Source: Phytomonas francai
Taxonomy: Eukaryota > Euglenozoa > Kinetoplastea > Trypanosomatida > Trypanosomatidae
DNA: 64,000 bases
Direction: 5' to 3'
Assembly (NCBI GenBank): GCA_001766655.1
Contig: MJCC01000008.1
Coordinates: 63,008 to 127,007 of the forward strand
Part shown: one piece after another, positions 26,495 to 36,032 of the stretch
Layout of the letters: the number at the start of each line of letters is the position of its first letter
Numbering within the stretch: position 1 is the first letter of the stretch
Translations under genes and position numbers: made by a program
The notes under the pieces: model-generated
Told to the model about the DNA's origin: nothing
The model's input: the letters and a program-made list of their open reading frames with translations, nothing else
Databases searched by the model: none

Positions 26495-29400
26495 ATGGAA
26501 TTGTTTCATGAGTATGTTGGGGCGCTAAAGAAGTCCCGGGACGACGAGGACGCCCAACGCGAACGGCGTCGGCTGCGCCGTCAGGAACGTTTCCGCATGA
26601 CCCGGTCCGAACGCGCCGATCGCAATCGGCAGATCATTTTTCGCGATATCCACACCCTTTCCAAGTTCAACTCCAACGCGGAGTCCGACCTCGTCGATGC
26701 CGTCGGCGAGGCGCTTGAATGGTGGTACGCGATGTGCGACCACACCATCGAGCGCCAACTTCAGTCCGAGTTGGCGGTCCAGAGGAGGAAAAGCCACGAA
26801 GCGGAGTATTTGAGCAGGACCCTTGAACGTGAGAACACACATTCCGCGGTTATCCTCGACTCGGATGCCTGTCGTTGGGAAGAAGCCAAACGAATCCATC
26901 GTGAGGCCGATAGACAGGGCCAGCAGGAGTCCGTACGGGACGCTATGAACGCAATTATGCAGTTAACCGAGCAGTGTGTAGCCTGCCTTGATGAAAATGG
27001 ACTGGTAAACGACGAGGGGGGTTCAGCCCCGTACTTAAGCACCCAAATCATTGCTCAACTTGTCCTCGAGGAGGAGATGCGCGCACACGAGGGCGAGGGC
27101 GATGGGGCGGCTTCACCCCATTCCCCTCTCGTAAGCTCGTCCGCGGCGAAGGCCTTCCGGGCTATTTTTCAGCAGGAGGCTCCATTTAGTATGTCTTGCC
27201 GCGAATTTTTGCAACTTCTGCTCTTCGCGTACACAGAAGATTGCAGCGAAAACCACGATTCGCGCTCTTTTTTTGATTTCAGCACCCTTCCCATAATTGC
27301 CCTGAATGGACCAAAGCTGAGCGGGAAGTCGCTCCTATCCAAATATATCGCCTCCCAGTGCGGGTTTAGCTGCGTCTCGGACAAGGATTTGGCGCAAAAG
27401 GCGCTGGACGCCTTTCACAAAAGAAGCCCCCCCACCCCAGACAGCCCGCCGGAGAAAGAGGAAAAGGAAGAGAAAGAAGAAAAGGAAGAGAAAGGGGAAA
27501 AGGAAGAGAAAGGGGAAAAGGAAGGGAAAGAGAACGAGAACGAGGAGGAGTGGTCGCGTATCGGTGCCAACCTGCGGGAGCTGCTCCTGCGGGGCGATGC
27601 GGTGCCCTCTACCATGGTCGTCCAAATGGTCCGCCTCCATCTGCAGGACTTGCAGGACCAGAACTCACCGGCTGACAGCCCCAACGAGCCCACTGGGCTC
27701 TTCCTCGATGGTATCGTTAGTTCGCCGGAGATCTATGAGGAATTGCAGAAGGCGTTTTTACCCCCTAACGGGCTTATATACGAACCCCTGATCCGGTGCT
27801 GGTGTGGATCCCCGTCGGTGCTTGACGAGACCCCGGAGGCGGAGGAAAACAATCGGATTCGAGATAGGCTTCGGATGCCAAAGCTTCCAGACGAGGTTTT
27901 GGTTTCCAAGGAAAACAAAGAGAAGACCTTCAGGCGCGGCGCCGGCGCCTCCACGCTGCCCTTGCCGACTCTGCCAACGGTTGATGATGTTTCGGAGGAG
28001 GTAAAGCATGAGATGGCATTCATAAAAAATGCAACGATGGAGCTTGCCGATTATTTGGCCGTCCTTACAGCGATCATCCAAATTGAGTGCTCCTCAGAGG
28101 AGTTGTTTAGGCGCTTCGCGGGGCTCCGAATCGATCAGGAAACTGGCGCGGAGTATCACATGGTGTACTATCCACCGCCGCCAAACCGAGCGCCGTTCCT
28201 GGTGAATCTGGAGCGTACCCAGGTGAACGCGGTGCGTCTCGCCGATATCGTCTTTTACCAGCAAACAGACTGGGCGAAGATGCGAGGTTGGCTTGCGATG
28301 CAATCGCAGCCTAATTTGATGTCGAGAGTGTACGAAATCAATGGCGAGCAGAAAATCGAGGACATTCAGGACATCGTTGACGGTATTTTATCCCAAATTC
28401 TCGAAAACTTCTTCGCAGCTCGGAACCTTTTTAGAGCCATGAGGGCTTCCGAGAAGCGCGTGCGCGAGCTAAAGGAGACCCGCGCCCTGCAACTCGCTGA
28501 GAGAGAAGCAAAACGGCAGCATTTCATCGGTCTTTACACCGAAAAGGGCTTTCCATTGCCTCCGGAGCTGCAGGTCGCTTCACTACAGAATGAGTGCGCG
28601 GCTTCCGACGACCTCAAACTCCCGCGCGGCGTGTGCAGGGTCATTCTGAAAGCCATCCACTCCTTTACGTTAGGCTACGTGAATACCTACGCGGCGGCGT
28701 GGGGGTGCCTGCGATCTTTAGCCAGGCAAGTCGTCCTGTATCGTAAGTTTGCCATGGAAGAAATGCAGCGGTTTATGTTCTTTCCAGACGATAAGCAAAG
28801 GATACTCGACAACTTTATCAAGTATTTCAATGGCATGACACCGTTGATGCGAAGTGAAACCGCCTTCAAGGAGGAGGCTCACACCATGGTCGAGGAGCTT
28901 GCGGATAATCTTTTCAGTAATGTATCCACGACCAAGAAGAAATGGCAACAGCTAATAGGCACCATTGTTCGCCGGGATTCATTCATGGAGAGTTGGGAGA
29001 GCGGTCTGCGCAACGTCGGCATCACCCTCGCACAGGCGGAGATGGAGCGCTTTATAACGGTGGTTCGCCTCTTTGCCTTTTTCTTTAACGCCCAGCTCGG
29101 CGGGGAGCCGATCGCGATCGACGAGTTTGACTGGGACGCCGCCCTCGCGTCGATCAGCACGCCCGATAATTTAGAGGGCTCGGTGCGAATCGAAAAGAAG
29201 CGGATGCCGAATATTAAGAAGCTGCACTCGACGAGCATGAGCGCGCACGCGTACGGCAAGGGCGCGGACGACGGGTCGGCGCGTTCGGCGCGGGATGCCT
29301 TCGACGAGGTCCTCCAGCGCATCGTGGCCGCCCTCACGAACTTCGCGGACCGCTTCCGGCCCGCCAGCGATGCCGGCGTAAAGTCCCAAAAAAAGTCGAC

Positions 29401-30646
29401 GACGACCACGGCGCGAGTCGAGGCCTTCGCCGCGCACTTCGCGCCCTTTGTCGAGGCCGAAATGGCGCGCACGATGGAGCGGCTCCAGTGCATCCGCGAT
29501 TTCGTCGGGAATATGGCCGGCCAGGGCGAGCGGTATCGCGGGAGGCTCCGGGATAAAATGCTCGAGGATACGACCGCGGCCGTCTACGCGCAGGCGTCCA
29601 CCGTGAACACCGCGCTGTACCTCCTGCGCTGCTGTATCGAGGAGGAGCGAAAGGCCCCGCGCATGCACCTCGGCTGCGGGACCTTCGCCGTCCTCGACGC
29701 CTCCGGCCAGTCGATCGCGGATCCCTCGCAGACCCATCGCCCCAAGGCCACCTACAAGCACCCGAGCTTTATCACGGACGTTCCCCTTTATCAGGCGATC
29801 CCGGAGAGCACGCTGGAGGTGCACGGGGGGCTTAACTTTGGACGCCTTCGAGGCCTCATTATGGCCTTCGCCGCGGCCGCGCCTCAATATCAGCTCTCGA
29901 AGAACGACTTTATGCGCTTTGTCCGGGAGGAGGACTACAACCCGACGCCATCGAGCACCGCGTCATCGCTCGCGGCCGGCGCCGTGGGCGCGCGCGTGAA
30001 GCCGATCCCGGCGCTCTTTCAGGCCTTCGACGTTCATCAGGCGGGGGTGATCGACTGGCGGGAGTTCGTCGTGCATCTGCTGTTTTGGTGCAAGTCCCCC
30101 ACCGCGAAGGACACCCCTGGCGTCTTCGTCATCCCAGACGCCACCATCGAGCAGCTGAGGGATAGTAAGCAAGTCCTCGGCGATGCCGCGTTAGACGAGG
30201 CGTCTTTTCGCGAAAAGACCCTTTTCTTTGCGCCGTACATGCCCAAAGATCGTCTTGAGGCCTACATGGAGGCGTTATGGTTAACGTTTCGAGATGAACA
30301 GACCAAGACGCTGGACCCGATGACCCTCCTCCTGTTTCTGTGCGCGAGCGTTCAGCTCATACGGGGGGCCCAGAAGGCGATATGCGTTTCCGCGGGGCTA
30401 TCCGGGGAGATCCACGACTTAGCCGTTAGCCAGTCGGAGCTGGAGCGGGCCTTCCACGTCCTCTCTACAAACCCTCGAGCGCTCGGCCTTTATGATCCTT
30501 TTTCTGCTCGCAATATCGAGATTTTATTTGCCTCGCAGCCGGGTACCCCGACCACCATCTCTTTCCATACGATGTGCAAGTGTCTTATGGGGCGCGTGAT
30601 GCTGAATGGGTCTAGCGCCTTTCACCGCAGAAGCTTCTTCCCCTAG
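26495..30646 (+). CDS. SPEF2/CPC1-like axonemal central-pair protein
   Basis: 1383 aa from the ATG at 26495, chosen because a likely acceptor AG lies at 26442-26443. An in-frame ATG at 26435 precedes that AG. The N-terminus is a basic coiled coil (RERRRLRRQERFRMTRSERADRNRQ-type). An adenylate-kinase-like domain begins with the P-loop GPKLSGKS (residues 272-279, 27308) and includes LFLDGIVSSPEIYEELQKAFLPP-like and FRRFAGLRIDQETGAEYH-like elements. The Lys/Glu repeat inserted at 27452-27545 interrupts it. The C-terminus contains an EF-hand-like FQAFDVHQAGVIDWREFV. This order matches SPEF2/KPL2 and Chlamydomonas CPC1 of the C1b central-pair projection, except that no calponin-homology domain is seen at the N-terminus. 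It acts in the flagellar axoneme. Confidence 0.65.
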   Translation: MELFHEYVGALKKSRDDEDAQRERRRLRRQERFRMTRSERADRNRQIIFRDIHTLSKFNSNAESDLVDAVGEALEWWYAMCDHTIERQLQSELAVQRRKSHEAEYLSRTLERENTHSAVILDSDACRWEEAKRIHREADRQGQQESVRDAMNAIMQLTEQCVACLDENGLVNDEGGSAPYLSTQIIAQLVLEEEMRAHEGEGDGAASPHSPLVSSSAAKAFRAIFQQEAPFSMSCREFLQLLLFAYTEDCSENHDSRSFFDFSTLPIIALNGPKLSGKSLLSKYIASQCGFSCVSDKDLAQKALDAFHKRSPPTPDSPPEKEEKEEKEEKEEKGEKEEKGEKEGKENENEEEWSRIGANLRELLLRGDAVPSTMVVQMVRLHLQDLQDQNSPADSPNEPTGLFLDGIVSSPEIYEELQKAFLPPNGLIYEPLIRCWCGSPSVLDETPEAEENNRIRDRLRMPKLPDEVLVSKENKEKTFRRGAGASTLPLPTLPTVDDVSEEVKHEMAFIKNATMELADYLAVLTAIIQIECSSEELFRRFAGLRIDQETGAEYHMVYYPPPPNRAPFLVNLERTQVNAVRLADIVFYQQTDWAKMRGWLAMQSQPNLMSRVYEINGEQKIEDIQDIVDGILSQILENFFAARNLFRAMRASEKRVRELKETRALQLAEREAKRQHFIGLYTEKGFPLPPELQVASLQNECAASDDLKLPRGVCRVILKAIHSFTLGYVNTYAAAWGCLRSLARQVVLYRKFAMEEMQRFMFFPDDKQRILDNFIKYFNGMTPLMRSETAFKEEAHTMVEELADNLFSNVSTTKKKWQQLIGTIVRRDSFMESWESGLRNVGITLAQAEMERFITVVRLFAFFFNAQLGGEPIAIDEFDWDAALASISTPDNLEGSVRIEKKRMPNIKKLHSTSMSAHAYGKGADDGSARSARDAFDEVLQRIVAALTNFADRFRPASDAGVKSQKKSTTTTARVEAFAAHFAPFVEAEMARTMERLQCIRDFVGNMAGQGERYRGRLRDKMLEDTTAAVYAQASTVNTALYLLRCCIEEERKAPRMHLGCGTFAVLDASGQSIADPSQTHRPKATYKHPSFITDVPLYQAIPESTLEVHGGLNFGRLRGLIMAFAAAAPQYQLSKNDFMRFVREEDYNPTPSSTASSLAAGAVGARVKPIPALFQAFDVHQAGVIDWREFVVHLLFWCKSPTAKDTPGVFVIPDATIEQLRDSKQVLGDAALDEASFREKTLFFAPYMPKDRLEAYMEALWLTFRDEQTKTLDPMTLLLFLCASVQLIRGAQKAICVSAGLSGEIHDLAVSQSELERAFHVLSTNPRALGLYDPFSARNIEILFASQPGTPTTISFHTMCKCLMGRVMLNGSSAFHRRSFFP
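27452..27545 (+). repeat. In-frame GAA/GAG-rich repeat encoding Lys/Glu blocks
   Basis: Purine-only repeat of about 6-15 base units (GAAAAGGAAGAGAAAG-like) inside the SPEF2-like gene. It encodes about 30 residues of EKEEKEEK and EKGEKEE type. All units keep the frame. The complementary strand is pure pyrimidine and resembles a splice tract, but on the non-coding strand. Confidence 0.9.
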
Positions 30647-31145
30647 GACCTCTCGCACCATAGTAAGAAGAGGTTGGAATTTCGAAACGAGTCTTCAAAC
30701 GAAGCTTTTCTTGAGAAGGGGGGAGGGAAGGTATGTTATTATGCAAGGTAAAAAGAAAAAGAATGTAAATAAAAAGCTCTTGATTGCATTGCACCTACTT
30801 ACTGTAAATATACATCCCTCAGGGATTACCACCCCATAGGAGTGAGGGGAGAGGAGGAGGGCAACCCCCCCCCTCCCCCATTAAAAAAAAATCCTTAGTT
30901 GTTGTATAATTAGGTCAACAACTCGCTTTGGTTGGTCTCGAGTAGTATTTTGTCACAACCGAATGAATCCTTGTATCCCAAGATTCCTCGCTGTCTCGAT
31001 GCGGAGTTCCCTTTTTCCCTCCCGTAGTGTCCAATCACGTTTCCCTTGTGAAACTTTCCTTAAGCAAAAGTGTAGACTAGCGATCTAGCGATATCCAGCA
31101 CCAAAAAAAAAAAAAAAAGAGAGATAGAGAAAGCGGGAGCGCGCG
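30647..31145 (+). promoter_or_regulatory. Intergenic spacer with acceptor near 31026-31027
   Basis: It holds a G-rich then C-rich patch (30842-30880), A-runs, and a pyrimidine tract (GTTCCCTTTTTCCCTCCCGTAG) with AG at 31026-31027. A poly-A run at 31103-31118 lies in the presumed 5'UTR. A 77-codon open stretch at 30606-30839 overlaps the end of the previous gene and is not convincing. Confidence 0.45.
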
Positions 31146-32201
31146 ATGCTGTGGGTGGATCGGTACCGCCCGAAGACGCTCGAGGAGGTGGAGCTGCACC
31201 CGGAGTTGACCGACGTCCTGCGCCGTCTCGCGCGGTCGAAGGACCTGCCGCACCTCCTCTTCTACGGCCCGCCCGGGAGCGGGAAGAAGACCCGGATCAT
31301 GGCCGTCCTCCACGCGATCTACGGCCCGCGGGTCTACGCGCTTCGTCTGGAGCATAAGAGCGTGCAGGTGACCGACAGCAAGGTCGTCGACCTCGCGACG
31401 CTGAGCTCGCCCTTCCACATCGACCTCAACCCCTCCGACGCCGGCGCCTACGACCGCGTGGTGGTGATGCAGATGATCAAGGAGATCGCGCAGACGGCGC
31501 CGATGCCGGTCGCCGCGGCGGGGCCCGACGCCGTCCCGTATAAAGTCGTCGTCCTCAACGAGGTCGACGCGCTCAGCCGGGGGGCCCAACACGCGCTCCG
31601 GCGGACGATGGAGCGCTACCTCCGCGGCTGCCGCCTCATCCTGACCTGCACGTCGACCTCGCGGCTGATCGCGCCGCTGCGCTCGCGATGCCTCGGCCTC
31701 CGCGTCCCCGCGCACTCGCAAAAAGGCCTCGCGCGGGCGGTCGCGCGGGTCTGCGCGGGCGAGGGCCGCGCGCCGCCCTCGGCGGCCTTCCTCGACGCCC
31801 TCGCCGCGCGCGCCGCCGGAAATTTACGCCGCGGGCTGCTGATGTTCGAGGCCGCCGCGGCCGCCGGCGCCGACGCCGCCGCGATCCCGGCGCCGGACTG
31901 GCAGCTTTACCTCGACGAGATCGCGCGCGACGTGCTGTCGGAGCAGTCGCCGAAAAAGCTCCACGAGGTCCGGCTGAAGTTCTACGACCTCCTCGCGCAG
32001 TGCGTCTCCGGCGATACCATCCTGCGCGCGCTCGTGGACGGCCTGCTCGCCGCCCTCGCGCCGAGGCTGCACGGCCCGCTCATCGAACTCGCCGCGAGGT
32101 ACGACCACCATATGAAGCTCGGCACCAAACCCATCCTCCACCTCGAGGCCTTCGTCGCCGGCGTCATGAAGCTCGTGAAGGAGAACGCCGCGCCGCTGTA
32201 A
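31146..32201 (+). CDS. Replication factor C small subunit (human RFC3 / yeast Rfc5 type)
   Basis: 351 aa. The N-terminus has LWVDRYRPKTLEEV, typical of clamp loaders. Walker A is GPPGSGKKT (41-49), with the Lys-Lys-Thr found in the RFC3/Rfc5 branch, not GKTS. The Walker B position is NEVD (138-141) instead of DExD/H, as in the branch whose ATPase is inactive. LNPSDAGAYDRVVV (93-107) and the SRC motif (180-182, arginine finger) also fit this subunit. RFC loads the PCNA clamp at replication forks. Third positions are almost all G/C. An ORC-like gene lies two genes downstream. Confidence 0.92.
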   Translation: MLWVDRYRPKTLEEVELHPELTDVLRRLARSKDLPHLLFYGPPGSGKKTRIMAVLHAIYGPRVYALRLEHKSVQVTDSKVVDLATLSSPFHIDLNPSDAGAYDRVVVMQMIKEIAQTAPMPVAAAGPDAVPYKVVVLNEVDALSRGAQHALRRTMERYLRGCRLILTCTSTSRLIAPLRSRCLGLRVPAHSQKGLARAVARVCAGEGRAPPSAAFLDALAARAAGNLRRGLLMFEAAAAAGADAAAIPAPDWQLYLDEIARDVLSEQSPKKLHEVRLKFYDLLAQCVSGDTILRALVDGLLAALAPRLHGPLIELAARYDHHMKLGTKPILHLEAFVAGVMKLVKENAAPL

Positions 32202-32685
32202 AGGCGAGGGCAGGGGAAGGGGGGGGGGGGGCCTTCGCGTTGGATTCGTCTTTTTTCTTCTCCTACAGGATCCCCCCCCCCCTGTGATCCCTTCAACTTT
32301 GATAAAACGGCGTTCTTTTTCGATGCGATACGTTACCCCGTTGGAAGGCGTCTCATAGAAAACAAGTAAATGCGAATATAAATATAGAGATAGCCGCATG
32401 CGGTGGGAGGTCTCTGGCGCTATGCGCACACACACGAAGCGTAGAGGTTTATTCGGATTCATGACTGGTATTGTTTTTGGTGTGGTGGTGGTTTTGCTTC
32501 TCATTTTTTCTCGTCTTTCCATTTTGTCTTCTTCTTTCAGTATCGACTTCGACACGACACGGGATAAACCACACATCGACACCGGAGAGAGGACGAAGCC
32601 CTCCAGGACGCGTACCGATAAGGATAAAGGGAATCTTTTGGCCAAATTTTAGGCGTCATCCCGGCACCTTTTTCCTCCCAATTCC
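32202..32685 (+). promoter_or_regulatory. Spacer with strong trans-splice acceptor AG 32539-32540
   Basis: G-run and C-run patches (32220-32232, 32272-32283) follow the RFC stop. A textbook pyrimidine tract (TTTTGTCTTCTTCTTTCAG) ends at AG 32539-32540. The 84-codon open frame at 32398-32652 reads through this tract and is rejected as a gene. Confidence 0.6.
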
Positions 32686-32883
32686 ATGCTATTTCGCTTA
32701 ACGCAGGTGCGCTTGGTCGCGCATTGGTTTTGCGGTCACCAATACCGCCACCGATACATGCGGGACAAACGCTTCCATCCGTCGTACGAGGCCGCGCACT
32801 TCTCCCGCAATCGCTTTAGTAAGAGGAAACACTTCAAGACGAACCGCTGGAATTACACCCAGGCTTATAAGGACATGCCGTAG
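32686..32883 (+). CDS. Small basic protein, 65 aa, conserved-looking
   Basis: The ATG at 32686 is 146 bases after the strong acceptor at 32539-32540. The 65 residues are rich in Arg, His, Lys, Tyr and Phe, with segments such as HWFCGHQYRHRYMRDKRFHP and KRKHFKTNRWNYTQAYKDMP, and no acidic cluster. The composition resembles small mitochondrial ribosomal or RNA-associated proteins. I do not recognise a family. The complete splice signal, clean frame and non-repetitive sequence support a real gene that length cut-offs could miss. Confidence 0.6.
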   Translation: MLFRLTQVRLVAHWFCGHQYRHRYMRDKRFHPSYEAAHFSRNRFSKRKHFKTNRWNYTQAYKDMP

Positions 32884-33239
32884 TATCTGCTTTGACGATA
32901 TGTATTTATTGATTGATTGATTTTGTTGTTGGTGTGTTAGGAGAGGGGCGGGGACATTTGGGGTTATCGGTGCCCTTCTCGCTGTTGATGGTGTTTGCAA
33001 GATGCGAAGCCGATGGGCTAACGCGTCCGTATAAATCTCCCTTTGGGGTGTGTTTTTATGCACGTGTGGGGGGGGAGGGGCTACCCATCCCAACACGATT
33101 AAAAAAAAATGACCCCCTCCTACTTTCTGACCCCACAGGGGTGAAAGGGTGGTGGGATGGAATTGGAATGCAACCCGACGCGCTGGTCTCCCTCCATTTC
33201 TTCTTAATCGTACCGCGATCGGTGCGCCCTAGCAGACCC
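32884..33239 (+). promoter_or_regulatory. Spacer with acceptor near 33231-33232
   Basis: Mixed composition with a tandem GATT run (about 32911-32922), a G-run at 33067-33076, an A-run, and a pyrimidine tract (CTCCCTCCATTTCTTCTTAA). The first AG after it is at 33231-33232, 8 bases before the ATG at 33240. Confidence 0.4.
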
Positions 33240-34539
33240 ATGATAGATTTCACGGCGGAGCTCGACGCGAGCCTGGAGTTCGGGTCGGGCTGCATCTGCC
33301 TGATCGGGCCTCCCGGCAGTGGCAAGACGACCCTCCTCCTCGAGTACTTGGCGGCGCGCGAGGAGGCCTTCCGCGCGCGGCATCGCGAGGGCGGCCCGCG
33401 CTTCCGCCTCGAGTACGCGAGCGCGCGCGGGCTCGCCGGCGGGGAGGCCGCGGGGCACTTCGCGCGGCGCNNNNNNNNNNNNNNNNNNNNNNNNNNNNNN
33501 NNNNNNNNNNNNNNNNNNNNNNNNNNNNNNNNNNNNNNNNNNNNNNNNNNNNNNNNNNNNNNNNNNNNNNNNNNNNNNNNNNNNNNNNNNNNNNNNNNNN
33601 NNNNNNNNNNNNNNNNNNNNNNNNNNNNNNNNNNNNNNNNNNNNNNNNNNNNNNNNNNNNNNNNNNNNNNNNNNNNNNNNNNNNNNNNNNNNNNNNNNNN
33701 NNNNNNNNNNNNNNNNNNNNNNNNNNNNNNNNNNNNNNNNNNNNNNNNNNNNNNNNNNNNNNNNNNNNNNNNNNNNNNNNNNNNNNNNNNNNNNNNNNNN
33801 NNNNNNNNNNNNNNNGCCCGCCGGGCGGGCCGCCGCGGCCGCGAGGCGCGCCGCCCTCCACTACGCGACCCACGCCCCCATGCGGGCCTCCATCGCGAGC
33901 AGGGACCGGCGGCGGCTGCTCAAAAGGGTCTACCGCCTCCTCCCCGGGCTCCTCGCCGCCGCCGGCGGGGAGCCCGGGCGGCTGAACGCGGTCCACTTCG
34001 CGGGCGTCTGGGGGCGCTTCGGCGAGCCCGCCGGCCCCCGCGAGAGCGGACGAAACCGCCCCCCCGGCGCCGCGGATTCAGCGGACCCCCTTGTGCGCGC
34101 CCTCAAGCGGATCAGCTACGCCGCCGTTTTGCTCGCCTTCGCCGCGTTTTACTGCGGCGCCGTCCCCAAGGCCCGGCAAATCCAGGTCTTCAGTGAGGAG
34201 GTCGGGGAAGGGACGCGGGGCCGGCGGCCTCCCGCGGAGGCGCACGCCCAATCGCACAAGGCCGCCGTGCTCTCCGCCTCCGCGCACGTGATCGGGGTCG
34301 AGAGGCTTCTGCTCATTTACAGCGCCCTGCGGCGTATGTGTGAGACGCATCTCGATCCCCTCGAGCTGGCCTCGGCGGAGCTCGCGGCGCACTATATTCA
34401 CGGCTTTGTCGCCTGGGGGCTTCTAACCCCGGCGGTCTCGCAGCGGAAAAGGAAGTTTCACTGCTGGATTCCAGTTAGTACGGCCCTGCAGCTCGGGCAG
34501 GCGTTGTCGTTGAACCTTTTTGAGCTTATACCGACCTAA
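33240..34539 (+). CDS. ORC5-like origin-recognition ATPase, interrupted by assembly gap
   Basis: The N-terminal part starts at the ATG at 33240 and has a Walker A GPPGSGKTTLLLEYL (about 33307-33350). It runs into the N gap at 33471. After the gap the coding frame is displaced by one base and continues to the TAA at 34537-34539. The C-terminal part contains KRISYAAVLLAFAAFYCGAV, VIGVERLLLIYSALRR, ELAAHYIHGFVAWGLLTPA and a final FHCWIPVSTALQLGQALS. These resemble the ORC5 C-terminus (the FPLERLLAI motif and terminal winged helix). In T. brucei a protein called Tb7980, which interacts with ORC1/CDC6, lies beside the RFC gene as I recall. DNA is extremely GC-rich. Identity is likely but not certain, because Walker B falls in the gap. 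Confidence 0.6.
33471..33815. other. Assembly gap (345 N)
   Basis: A run of 345 undetermined bases inside the ORC5-like gene. The coding frames on the two sides disagree by one base, so the true gap length should be about 2 modulo 3 (for example 344 or 347), unless there is an error next to it. Confidence 0.99.
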
Positions 34540-34581
34540 CACACACCCTAATGCACCGCAAACCATTGTTGGGCGGCGAAC

Positions 34582-34585
<4 letters not shown>

Positions 34586-34618
<33 letters not shown>
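34586..34618 (+). repeat. (CT)n microsatellite / pyrimidine tract
   Basis: About 33 bases of CT dinucleotide repeat in the spacer (34540-34925) between the ORC5-like and TMEM184-like genes. It may double as a splice-promoting pyrimidine tract. A later tract (GTTTCATCTTTATTGGTTTTGTTTAG) gives the likely acceptor AG at 34893-34894. Confidence 0.95.
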
Positions 34619-34623
<5 letters not shown>

Positions 34624-34925
34624 CACTGCGTATTTTACGTGATTTCGTAAACGATAAAGTGCTGTTGCGACTCCTATTCCCCTTTTTTTTTTCCCCCCTA
34701 TCCTTCTCCCAATTTAATCCACGCATGGGGCATATTCCCATCGCATCACACCACCACCCATTGTCTACTTCAAAGTGGACGATCTACGGAAGGTTCGCTT
34801 CTCCTTTAGATTCCACAGCTCTAAGAGCGTGGGTACGCAGGGTACACAAGTGGTCGTACACCTTATTAGTTTCATCTTTATTGGTTTTGTTTAGAAAAAA
34901 ATTTGCGATTAGGATACTCCGGGAA

Positions 34926-36032
34926 ATGTCGGTTTTATCTATTTTCAGTTTGCAAGACCGACGCAAAATGTACTATTGGGCAGGAACGTTTATCTGCATT
35001 GTCGGCTTCCTGTTCTTCGTCCTCCTCATTCATCAGTATATTTTCGGCGATACGCATTTTATTCCATCATTTGTCGGGGGCTATTGCGCACTGTTTGCGA
35101 CCTTTATGTCGTTTTTCCTGATATTGGAGCACCTGACCTGCTTCTCCGATCCCGAATGCCAGCCGAAAGTGGTGCGTATTCTCTTTATGGTGCCCCTGTA
35201 TGCTATGATCAGCTGGATCTCCCTGCTCGCCCCGGGCGCGGCGAAGTATCTTAATCTGGTCCGCGACGCCTACGAAAGCTACGCCATCTACGCCTTCTTC
35301 CAACTTATGATCGCCCAGATGGGCGGCATCGACACGCTCTATCGCGCGCTGATGATCGAGGAGCGTCCGCCGATTCCCCAGGTCTTCCCGTTTAACAGTT
35401 TGGAGCCGATTAAGGTGACCCCGACGTTTGTGCAAAACTGCCGAATTTGCCTCTTCCAGTTCATGATTATCAAGCCGCTGGTCACGATCCTCGTCGCCGT
35501 GCTCACGGCGAAAAACAAAATGGGGAGCCTCACCGACGTCACGAAAGGCTACTTCTGGACGAGCCTAGTCTACAACGTATCCATCTCAATTGCTTTTATG
35601 GCGCTTCTCTACTTTTACCGAGGCCTCAAGGAATTCATGGAGGGTAAAAATATTCTGATGAAGTTTTTGTGCATCAAGTCGGTTGTGTTTTTGAGCTTCT
35701 GGCAGGGCATGCTTTTCGCAATCTTAGCGGCAACCAACCTGCTTCCGACCTTTTCCTACTGGACGGAGGAGGAGACGCCGACGGCCCTCCAGGACTTGCT
35801 GATTTGCATCGAGATGATGTTTGTTTCCTTTACGCACAAGTACTGCTTTGGCAGTGATGAATTCATGCTGAATAACCCTGTGAACTCCGCCAACGAGGAC
35901 GATCTGCTCTACGATGGCATGCAATTTCGAACCACACCGGCCATCCGGCAGTCGGTGAAGGAGAATTTAAAGTATACGCTAAAGCAGAAGGACATCTGGT
36001 CCGATATGAAGGACATTGTAAGTAACCGATAG
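34926..36032 (+). CDS. TMEM184 / organic solute transporter alpha family membrane protein
   Basis: 368 aa from the ATG at 34926, the first after the acceptor at 34893-34894. The frame is open from 34551, but that part is CT repeat and spacer. About seven membrane helices follow: WAGTFICIVGFLFFVLLIHQ, SFVGGYCALFATFMSFFLIL, ILFMVPLYAMISWISLL, a helix after LVRDAYESYAIYAFFQLM, then FQFMIIKPLVTILVAVL, YNVSISIAFMALLYFY and FLSFWQGMLFAILAATN. The PLYAMISWISL...RDAYESYAIYAF block is the family hallmark (Solute_trans_a). Members are poorly characterised transporters or trafficking proteins. The hydrophilic C-terminal tail is cytosolic-looking. Confidence 0.85.
   Translation: MSVLSIFSLQDRRKMYYWAGTFICIVGFLFFVLLIHQYIFGDTHFIPSFVGGYCALFATFMSFFLILEHLTCFSDPECQPKVVRILFMVPLYAMISWISLLAPGAAKYLNLVRDAYESYAIYAFFQLMIAQMGGIDTLYRALMIEERPPIPQVFPFNSLEPIKVTPTFVQNCRICLFQFMIIKPLVTILVAVLTAKNKMGSLTDVTKGYFWTSLVYNVSISIAFMALLYFYRGLKEFMEGKNILMKFLCIKSVVFLSFWQGMLFAILAATNLLPTFSYWTEEETPTALQDLLICIEMMFVSFTHKYCFGSDEFMLNNPVNSANEDDLLYDGMQFRTTPAIRQSVKENLKYTLKQKDIWSDMKDIVSNR

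Noticed and set aside
32398..32652. 84-codon frame with a hydrophobic stretch, like a small membrane protein
   Set aside because: The hydrophobic part is the translation of a textbook pyrimidine splice tract (AG at 32539-32540).
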